Origin: a virus
DNA: 35,873 bases
IMG/VR virus record: IMGVR_UViG_3300021197_001063
Span: 1-35,873 of that record
Direction: 5' to 3' (one strand)
Made by a program: the position numbers and the translations under genes. Position 1 is the stretch's first letter. Each line of letters starts with the position of its first letter. Of the stretch, positions 30,101 to 35,873 are shown piece after piece. Under the pieces are notes generated by a model, which searched no databases, had not been told where the DNA came from, and was given only the letters and a program-made list of their open reading frames with translations.

Positions 30101-30859
30101 TTAGCCAGCTCCGTAAATAGTTGCCCCGAGATTAATTGCGTTCATAATCCCTTGAGATTGAGCATTTGCTGCGCCTACTACACCAGCCGCCTGTGCTGCT
30201 GCTGCATTAGTTGCGAGGTTTCCAGCAATTTGATTGCCACTCATGGTGGCATTGCCAATTTGTGCCGCCGCATTCATTGAGCTTGCGCCTTGTCCTGCTG
30301 CTGCGTTCTGCCCTTGACCTACAAGATTAGACAAGAAAGTCGCATTTTGCAATTGCGCTGTGCGTTCAGAATTTAGAATATCAAATCCAGTTCTTAGTGC
30401 TGCGCTTTCAAGTCCGGCAGCTGTACCGCCTGTGCCTAATCGCCCACTTACCGCTGCGTTTTGCAGATTCTGTCTACGGACATCTTCTTGCATGGCATTA
30501 AAGAAAGGATTACTCATAATGCTAGATGGATCACTAAATAATTCTTGCGACGCACTTACAGCGCTTTGCGTTTGATCCATAAAGCCCGTGCCAAAATCCA
30601 CAAACGGCTGAAGGTCTGCGCGGCTTTGCTCTCTTGCAAGCTTTTGCTCCTCAACTGTCATAGCAGTGGCTTCTTTGGTTGCCTCTGCTTGTGATAAAGC
30701 AGCTTGTGCTTGAATATCAGCAGCTTCTTTCGCTGCGTCCGCTGCATCACCGCCTAGTAGCTTACCCTCTACGAAATCACCGGCTTTATCAAAACCTTTC
30801 TTTGCAGCGCTATATTGCCCCATCGTTGCAGTGTCTGCTAGCTTACTTAGAAATCCCAT
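30101..30859 (-). CDS. Ejection protein, gp7-like / DNA transfer protein
   Basis: This 252-residue, Ala/Gln-rich, mostly helical protein resembles small phage DNA-transfer proteins: N-terminal FLSKLADTATMGQYSAAKKG, a long helix (residues 45-85), the segment SNPFFNAMQEDVRRQNLQNAA, and an Ala/Gly-rich tail. It lies at the gp7 position of P22-type ejection clusters. It is expected to leave the virion with DNA and to help build the trans-envelope channel. Confidence 0.77.
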   Translation of the reverse strand: MGFLSKLADTATMGQYSAAKKGFDKAGDFVEGKLLGGDAADAAKEAADIQAQAALSQAEATKEATAMTVEEQKLAREQSRADLQPFVDFGTGFMDQTQSAVSASQELFSDPSSIMSNPFFNAMQEDVRRQNLQNAAVSGRLGTGGTAAGLESAALRTGFDILNSERTAQLQNATFLSNLVGQGQNAAAGQGASSMNAAAQIGNATMSGNQIAGNLATNAAAAQAAGVVGAANAQSQGIMNAINLGATIYGAG

Positions 30860-30861
30860 AA

Positions 30862-31155
30862 TTAACTCACTACCGCCCTGTCTTGTACTCTACGCCAATT
30901 TGTGCCGTCACTGAAAGCCAGTGTTGCACCGCCTGTTTCATCTGACACATAGATAGTATGTGCCTCAAATTCTGTAGCATCCGGCAAGGTAGCCACGGTG
31001 TAGCTGGTTTGCTCATGAATGCCTGTTATTCTTTCGTAAGCCTGTCTAGCCCAGTTTTCAATCTCTCGCAGATACGAGGCTATTGATTGATCAGTCCGCC
31101 AGATGTTCGGCCTGTTTTTATTCCAGCTTGTCGGGTTGTTTACCTGTCTTGCCAT
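30862..31155 (-). CDS. Small structural protein in the needle/gp14 slot
   Basis: This 97-residue protein has a helical N-terminal half (SIASYLREIENWARQAYERI) and a beta C-terminal half (TIYVSDETGGATLAFSDGTN) of the kind found at the tips of small phage fibres. P22 has the tail needle gp26 and the assembly factor gp14 at this place; this gene is too short to be a full needle. A one-base overlap joins it to the gp10-like gene. Confidence 0.65.
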   Translation of the reverse strand: MARQVNNPTSWNKNRPNIWRTDQSIASYLREIENWARQAYERITGIHEQTSYTVATLPDATEFEAHTIYVSDETGGATLAFSDGTNWRRVQDRAVVS

Positions 31156-32567
31156 TATCTGCGCCCGCTATTTCTTACTTTGATGTAGCTAGAGAAAACA
31201 CTAAACTTTGTTGGTTCAGTATAACGCAATTTTACTGTCAAGTCTTGAAAGTGTTTATTGTCAAATACGCGAACATTGTTTAGATATTCACCTGTATCAC
31301 CTAGCTGTATAAAGCGCTCATTACTGAATGTAAGACCACCATTAGTAGAGAACGAAACCATTAGCAATGGCACTCGCTCAGATGCATTACCAACGCCCGT
31401 TTCTAGCGACAAGCCAAACTCATTCCACTGGAACCATTGGCGAGGGTTGCCGAACTTCTCGCCAGCTAAGGGTGCAAATATACGCTCTCTCACGGTGGTT
31501 GTTTCGTTATCTGTAAAGACATCGGGATTAAGTTTATAGATATTCCCAGTGGCATAATCTGCAACAATTGTGCTTCCATATACTTCTATGATTGAATTGC
31601 CAAGCCATCTTTGAGCAGATGTGCCGTGCTCTAGCTCGAACCATAAATCATACTGCTCCACATAAGCCCATACTTTCGCATCCGTGGGGAACATGAACAC
31701 AACAAAATCCAACCCTTGAATATCGATAGATTGCACCTTAGCGTCTGTAAGCGTGTATGTTCGCCATTCATTTGCAACTGCAACCGTTGACACTTCTTTA
31801 GGTGTAAAGCCCTGTAGCTGCTCTGCGCTGCCTTTTTCAGACACAAAATAAATGGCCTGCTCAGTATTTGCTATGGCACCTTTACCGGCCAAGCCTACAC
31901 TTTCAACAATCGCGCCATTCATGCGCTCAACTGGCGGAGTACCTGTTCCGGTGTACTGCCATGGTTCAATAGTCCGCTCGCCAAACAAATAAATAAACTG
32001 GTTAAATACATATGAGCGAACAAGATTGTCAGGCGCTGATTCCGGTGTAAAGTAGTTCAAACCCGGTATAGTCAGCGTGCCTGGGTCTGTAACGCTTACA
32101 CGTCCGTCATCATCATCAAAGAAGAAAGAGTTGTTTAAGTATTCAACATTAGTGGGATTAGAGCCTAGAGTAACGCTTGAAAATGTTGAACCGTCATAAG
32201 TGTATTCACCGTTACCCCCTGTAACGATAACCATGGTTGAGCCATTATCGGCCATAGATACCTGATCACTTCCCGCGATAGAGCCAATTGCAGTACGAAC
32301 AAATGTAGAGCTAACAAGGTAAAGCTGAGAACCGGCAACTTGGTATAGGTTGCCTTTAAAGCGGTGTAGACCTCTGTCAAACTCTCCGGAATTACCTGAC
32401 AATTGACGGTCAAGCCCTGGGAAGTTATGTAAGACTACATCAGTTAGGCCGTTTTGCACCGCTTCAGGGTACATATTAACAGTACGCTGAGCAGAGGCAG
32501 GCAAAGACGGGGATTGATAGCTTGATCCAACCGCTGGATAATTGACCGTATTAAATCTACTAGGCAT
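31155..32567 (-). CDS. Packaged-DNA stabilisation protein, gp10-like
   Basis: This 470-residue protein matches the length of P22 gp10 (472 residues) and its place after the tail adaptor. The N-terminus (RTVNMYPEAVQNG, then a PGL segment) and repeated beta-type segments (YQVAGSQLYLV, VMVIVTGGNGEYTYDG) agree with the beta-propeller of the gp10 family, which closes the portal channel and binds the spike and needle. The late part (RERIFAPLAGEKFGNPRQWF) is also typical. It should sit at the tail hub. Confidence 0.87.
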   Translation of the reverse strand: MPSRFNTVNYPAVGSSYQSPSLPASAQRTVNMYPEAVQNGLTDVVLHNFPGLDRQLSGNSGEFDRGLHRFKGNLYQVAGSQLYLVSSTFVRTAIGSIAGSDQVSMADNGSTMVIVTGGNGEYTYDGSTFSSVTLGSNPTNVEYLNNSFFFDDDDGRVSVTDPGTLTIPGLNYFTPESAPDNLVRSYVFNQFIYLFGERTIEPWQYTGTGTPPVERMNGAIVESVGLAGKGAIANTEQAIYFVSEKGSAEQLQGFTPKEVSTVAVANEWRTYTLTDAKVQSIDIQGLDFVVFMFPTDAKVWAYVEQYDLWFELEHGTSAQRWLGNSIIEVYGSTIVADYATGNIYKLNPDVFTDNETTTVRERIFAPLAGEKFGNPRQWFQWNEFGLSLETGVGNASERVPLLMVSFSTNGGLTFSNERFIQLGDTGEYLNNVRVFDNKHFQDLTVKLRYTEPTKFSVFSSYIKVRNSGRR

Positions 32568-32568
32568 T

Positions 32569-33195
32569 TCATGGTGTCCAAGTTCTATTCATTGAAGAGG
32601 CACCGGGTGCGTACCTTAGTTTACGGCTTGATCTGATAGCGCCTTTAATTGAACGTATCATTTTTTGATAAAACCGTTCTGCATCGGCGTCTTCGCCGGA
32701 TAGATCACCAACCGAAGCAAGGCATGCATACAAGTAAATACTCGGGTATGCGGTCAGTATGGCATTTGTATTGTTTGTTGCGTCAAGAGTAGATGGGCGC
32801 GCGTAATACGTCAGCTCAATATCATAAGCACCGTCAGGCACGTAATCAAAAATAATTGTATCAGTTATCGAGTATTTGCATGGCAGGCCGCTTTCACCAT
32901 TACGCTGTAAAGACGTCGGGGCTGTATTAACAAGCTCTCGCTTAATTCCGCCGTCATTAATAAGAATGCTTAGACCGCTAATAAATCCAGCTGGTAACGA
33001 TAAAGAATTTGTACCCGCAACCGTTGTTAATGTGGTCGTCGTAATCAGCTCTTGAGTTCTAAGTGGTTGAGAGTCATTGTTATAGATATTGTCCTCTGCA
33101 ATTTCAACAATAGTGTCGAACTTACTAGACAAATCATCTCGACCCGAAAAGTCAAAAACAGCAGTTTTTAGCGTGGTGTAGCTGGTTATACTCAT
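32569..33195 (-). CDS. Head-tail adaptor, gp4-like
   Basis: This 208-residue protein has the common pattern of phage adaptors: SYTTLKTAVFDFSGRDDLSSKFDTIV at the N-terminus (helices that bind the portal), a beta-rich centre (SLSLPAGFISGLSILIND, YSITDTIIFDYVPDGAYDIELTYY) and C-terminal helices (YLYACLASVGDL, then RFYQKMIRSIKG). In P22 order it takes the gp4 slot, between capsid and gp10. It overlaps its upstream gene by 4 bases. Confidence 0.8.
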   Translation of the reverse strand: MSITSYTTLKTAVFDFSGRDDLSSKFDTIVEIAEDNIYNNDSQPLRTQELITTTTLTTVAGTNSLSLPAGFISGLSILINDGGIKRELVNTAPTSLQRNGESGLPCKYSITDTIIFDYVPDGAYDIELTYYARPSTLDATNNTNAILTAYPSIYLYACLASVGDLSGEDADAERFYQKMIRSIKGAIRSSRKLRYAPGASSMNRTWTP

Positions 33196-33512
33196 ATAAG
33201 TCTGCCTGATTTAACTCTTAATTTGCTCCACTCTCTTTCTTGGAGCTTGCGCATTAGCTTTGGCTGGTTCTCTGAATCCATTGGATTTCCACCAAACTCC
33301 TTCCACCACTCCATATAGACAGTTTGAGGAATACTGGCCACATGATGCATGTCACCTTTCCAATTGCCTGATTCATTTGTCTTTGCTGCTTTATTAAGAT
33401 TAAGCTGATTTGACACGTCTTCGCGCGTGTTATATTCAATCTTACCATCGTTTTCACGAAAGTAAGTGGAAACGCCATCAACTTGACTTAGCAGTCTCCA
33501 CTTAGTTTTCAT
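33192..33512 (-). CDS. Conserved-looking small phage protein
   Basis: This 106-residue protein carries WRLLSQVDGVSTYFRENDGK near the start and MHHVASIPQTVYMEWWKEFG followed by KLRVKSGRLI at the end, a pattern seen in several podophages between capsid and adaptor genes. It is probably a minor structural or completion protein. The N-terminal part looks like a small beta domain. It overlaps both neighbours by 4 bases. Confidence 0.75.
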   Translation of the reverse strand: MKTKWRLLSQVDGVSTYFRENDGKIEYNTREDVSNQLNLNKAAKTNESGNWKGDMHHVASIPQTVYMEWWKEFGGNPMDSENQPKLMRKLQEREWSKLRVKSGRLI

Positions 33513-33859
33513 CGCTTAACAACCACCGTTACATAGCATTTAGCAGCGGTAGTAGAGCCGCCATTTGTCTCTACTTCAATTGCTTCGCCCGGACGGCATA
33601 AGCCATTCAAATCAGCGGTTACAGTATCGCCAGCGGCTGAGCCAGAATAAGGAACAGTCAACGTGCCAATAGTTGTGCCATCAGAGTTTTTAACAGTCAA
33701 GACGGCATCAGCGACAGAAATAGCTCCGTCAAGCGTAGCCACTAACTGTAAGATTGTGCCGTCAAATTCCTTTGGTACAGGAATATAAACTTGACTAGCC
33801 GTTGAGATGTTATCGATAACGCCGCTAAGCGCCACCTTTGTTAAATCATGTGCACTCAT
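33509..33859 (-). CDS. Candidate head decoration protein
   Basis: This 116-residue protein is Thr/Val/Gly-rich and beta-predicted throughout (VYIPVPKEFDGTILQLVATL, AVLTVKNSDGTTIGTLTVPY), with no long helix. It lies just downstream of the capsid gene and its hairpin, a normal place for capsid decoration proteins. No family was recognised. It overlaps its neighbours by 4 bases each. Confidence 0.7.
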   Translation of the reverse strand: MSAHDLTKVALSGVIDNISTASQVYIPVPKEFDGTILQLVATLDGAISVADAVLTVKNSDGTTIGTLTVPYSGSAAGDTVTADLNGLCRPGEAIEVETNGGSTTAAKCYVTVVVKR

Positions 33860-34041
33860 TCATCACCTTCCTTAGCTGGAACATCTTTCGTCACAGCCTT
33901 ACCGAATTTTTTAATTTCAGCTTCAGATAACTTAAGAACCGTACCTTTGGGTACTTTCTTAACCTTCTTATCATCTTCAACCCAGATATTTCGAACTGCT
34001 AGCACTTCCGTGCCGCCAGTTGCTTTCTTTGCTTCACTCAT
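33856..34041 (-). CDS. Small Lys-rich protein downstream of capsid gene
   Basis: This 61-residue, charged protein contains VKKVPKGTVLKLSEAEIKKF, which resembles short SH3-like phage proteins with a KxGxxxxLxxxEA-type segment found near capsid genes. The ends are disordered. A hairpin lies between it and the capsid gene, so its expression may be lower than that of the capsid protein. Confidence 0.68.
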   Translation of the reverse strand: MSEAKKATGGTEVLAVRNIWVEDDKKVKKVPKGTVLKLSEAEIKKFGKAVTKDVPAKEGDE

Positions 34042-34060
34042 ATTATTTACCTATAAGAGC

Positions 34061-34076
34061 GGGGGCCGAAGCCCCC
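34061..34076 (-). terminator. Strong hairpin after capsid gene, partial terminator
   Basis: On the minus strand GGGGGC-TTCG-GCCCCC forms a UUCG tetraloop hairpin, followed only by CTCTTAT. It is likely to attenuate late transcription or protect the capsid message, not to stop transcription fully, since downstream genes share the operon. Confidence 0.65.
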
Positions 34077-34084
34077 TAGTTGAA

Positions 34085-35035
34085 CTAAGAAGTTGTTAAG
34101 TCAGCAATGATACCATTACCTGACTCATTGCGCGCTTCAAGCGTCCACTCGGTTAATACCTGCTTACGCTCAGTATCACCAGTTTTAGCTAGATCAGTTT
34201 GCATGAATGAGCGCCCTGGCAGAGTAGCCATTGCCCATAGTGAAGTATCTAATACTAACGCTGAACGGTCGCGAGACTGTGGAGAGTACACGATTTCCAA
34301 TGTGCCAAAGTCACTCACGTAGATGTCGATAGCTGTGTTTAAGGTCTGAGAGCTACCTTCATACGTCTTAGTACCGTTACCTGAGAAAGCAGACATTGCT
34401 TGCTTGTTGAAAGAACCAGTTAGGATTAGGTTTGGATCACCGCCTTGGTCTGCACATGCTGCAAGTACAGTCTTAAGGTCAGATTCAACGAATGCACGCT
34501 GAGTACCATCTGTACGCGCGTCTGTACCGTCACCGGTCGGATCAGCGCCTGAACCACCTGCGCTTGTATTAGTCGCAATCCAAGATTCAACGCCAGCAGC
34601 AACACGCGCTGTAGTGTCGTTGCCAGCTACTTTTGCTTTGTTCGCTAACATTGATTTCTCAATATCACGTTTAAGCTCAGTCATGCGCTTAGCAACTTGG
34701 TAGGCCATTTCTGAAGAGCGGCCTGCTTTGTCTACAGACTCTTGGGTGCCTGTTACACGGGCAACTTTGTCAGAGATTTGTGTATTATTACCTAGGCGAG
34801 TAGTTGCAGTTGATGCGTCAGTAGTTGCATCATCACCCTCGATAACTGCGTTTGCATCTGAAGCGGCTGCTAGGTCGTCAGTTTGCCATTCGTGGTTTGT
34901 TGCCGTCGCTGATACTTTCGCAATACGAGAGCTGAATGGAGTTTTAGTTTGCTCAACCATATAGATTTGATCAATCAGGTCTTCGCGATTGCCTTTAGCA
35001 TCATATGAGCTAAATGAATTTGTTGGCTGTGTCAT
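34085..35035 (-). CDS. Major capsid protein, SU10/DUF5309-like
   Basis: This 316-residue protein resembles the SU10 major head protein family (DUF5309): an N-terminal segment (YDAKGNREDLIDQIYMVEQTKTPF), THEWQTDDL-like residues with a D/A-rich loop, the ISDKVARVTGTQESVDKAG segment, YQVAKRMTELKRDIEKSML, and the C-terminal QTDLAKTGDTERKQVLTEWT. The fold would be HK97-like. P22 itself uses a different, longer coat protein, so this is a mixed module. An AAGG site in the end of the scaffold gene precedes the ATG at 35035. Expected to be the most abundant virion protein. Confidence 0.9.
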   Translation of the reverse strand: MTQPTNSFSSYDAKGNREDLIDQIYMVEQTKTPFSSRIAKVSATATNHEWQTDDLAAASDANAVIEGDDATTDASTATTRLGNNTQISDKVARVTGTQESVDKAGRSSEMAYQVAKRMTELKRDIEKSMLANKAKVAGNDTTARVAAGVESWIATNTSAGGSGADPTGDGTDARTDGTQRAFVESDLKTVLAACADQGGDPNLILTGSFNKQAMSAFSGNGTKTYEGSSQTLNTAIDIYVSDFGTLEIVYSPQSRDRSALVLDTSLWAMATLPGRSFMQTDLAKTGDTERKQVLTEWTLEARNESGNGIIADLTTS

Positions 35036-35041
35036 AATGTT

Positions 35042-35873
35042 TTACCTTTGAAGTTTTAAAAGTTCTGTTAGAGCGTTTACACCTTCTTGAGAGTTTCTTG
35101 CATTGCGTATCTTGTTTGATGCCGCTTTTGCCTTGCGCTCACTCGGAGGTATTTTTTGCCCTGGTTTAACTGATTTTGGTGCTTTGCGAACTTGCTCTTT
35201 AACTTTGGCTTCTGTTTTCTTGAATTTCTGCGCCTTTGCAGCATCAAAAATAATCATCCATAGTCTATGATCAGTAATACCTTCAACGTCTTTTTCAGAT
35301 ACACCCATGCCTTTCAAATAATCACTAGCCAGCTTCATATCCGTGTTTCGCTGTTCTTGTGACCAAATGTCATTGCCACCCATTGCTTCAACCAGTGCGC
35401 TAGTCTCTTTTGAGATAGTTTCCTGATAGAAACGCTTTTGCTCTTCAATAGCGTCCTGCTTAACTTGCTCAGCTTTCTGAAGTGCTTCCTTCTTGGCAAT
35501 GTATTGCTCTGGATTGTCCCGCTTTAACGCTTCCCAATCAATCGAGTCTTGTTCATTTTTAATAAACGAATCTACAGATTGAACTAATTCACCGATGCGG
35601 GTTTTTTCCGCTTGAATGGCTTTTCGTTCTTCCGCTAATGTCATCGTTTTTTTGCGATAATCCGCGTCACGCTGATAGCCCTTTAGTGCTTCGTCAAGAG
35701 TTACCTGTAATTCTTCACCGTCAACTTTCACGGTGTGCCATTCAGCAGGGTCTGCTTCTTCACTATGTTCTTCAGTTTCAACTTCTTCGCTAGCGTCCAA
35801 TTCTTCTGATTCACCTTGCGGCTCTTCATTGTAATCTTCAGCTTCTTGAGCATCTAACTGCTCTTCAGTTTCA
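35042..35873 (-). CDS. Scaffold-like protein, main part (N-terminus at 80-1)
   Basis: This is the remaining 276 residues of the protein that begins at position 80. The first 50 residues are very acidic (Glu/Asp), then comes EWHTVKVDGEELQVTLDEAL, a motif typical of phage scaffold-like proteins, followed by long charged coiled-coil helices (EERKAIQAEKTRIGELVQSV) and a basic C-terminus (KPGQKIPPSERKAKAAS) able to bind the coat protein. It directly precedes the capsid gene. It should guide procapsid assembly and then leave. Read alone, the segment could be mistaken for a gene starting at a TTG at 35800. Confidence 0.83.
   Translation of the reverse strand, partial: ETEEQLDAQEAEDYNEEPQGESEELDASEEVETEEHSEEADPAEWHTVKVDGEELQVTLDEALKGYQRDADYRKKTMTLAEERKAIQAEKTRIGELVQSVDSFIKNEQDSIDWEALKRDNPEQYIAKKEALQKAEQVKQDAIEEQKRFYQETISKETSALVEAMGGNDIWSQEQRNTDMKLASDYLKGMGVSEKDVEGITDHRLWMIIFDAAKAQKFKKTEAKVKEQVRKAPKSVKPGQKIPPSERKAKAASNKIRNARNSQEGVNALTELLKLQR

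Overview
The window reads as the complete genome of a short-tailed (podovirus-type) tailed phage. The two ends join without a gap inside one gene: bases 80 to 1 read on the minus strand encode the first 26 codons plus two bases of a scaffold-like protein, and position 35873 downward completes the codon and continues the same frame to 35042. The molecule is therefore probably circularly permuted, as expected for headful packaging. Dense overlapping genes, strong AAGGAG ribosome binding sites, moderate-to-low GC, lipoprotein and outer-membrane-type signal peptides, and a two-membrane lysis cassette point to a Gram-negative gammaproteobacterial host. An aquatic genus is only a guess. No integrase or CI-type repressor was recognised, so the phage is probably virulent.

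Late region (minus strand, 6344 down to 1, then 35873 down to 22992). A sigma70-like promoter at 6444-6471 precedes a small secreted beta-barrel-like protein, three unknown genes, then a morphogenesis block in the order of phage P22: small terminase (gp3-like), large terminase (gp2-like), portal, scaffold, major capsid, tail adaptor, gp10-like stabilisation protein, three ejection-type proteins (gp7, gp20 and gp16 slots) and two tandem tail fibre or spike genes. The capsid protein is not P22-like but resembles the SU10/DUF5309 head protein. The operon ends in a lysis cassette: two small membrane proteins, a DUF5675 protein as the only visible candidate murein enzyme, a small amphipathic protein and an overlapping Rz1-like lipoprotein. 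One small membrane-protein gene (23990-24265) faces the other way inside this operon.

Accessory early regions (minus strand, 6558-12320). Three short operons, each ended by an intrinsic terminator (6481-6520, 7702-7725, 9291-9318), carry many tiny genes with ATGA or TAATG overlaps, including zinc-binding, membrane and helix-turn-helix proteins, and one large metallophosphoesterase with an N-terminal zinc ribbon. Between two of them lie a plus-strand tRNA-Gly(UCC) with its own terminator and a tiny membrane-protein gene. A GTGGAC-type motif recurs at several of the promoters.

Replication and recombination. A 350-base non-coding, AT-rich stretch with GAAGCT repeats (12036-12251) is the best origin candidate. 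It lies just beyond the minus-strand primase-helicase gene, which follows a Cro-like repressor gene and a GIY-YIG nuclease fused to a helix-turn-helix. Divergent from these, the plus-strand operon (15380-22960) encodes a Sak4-like ATPase with an HNH endonuclease gene overlapping its end, an SSB-like protein, a YqaJ-type exonuclease, an SF2 helicase with zinc ribbons, a VRR-NUC nuclease, several small unknowns and a final protein with two helix-turn-helix segments that could be a regulator.
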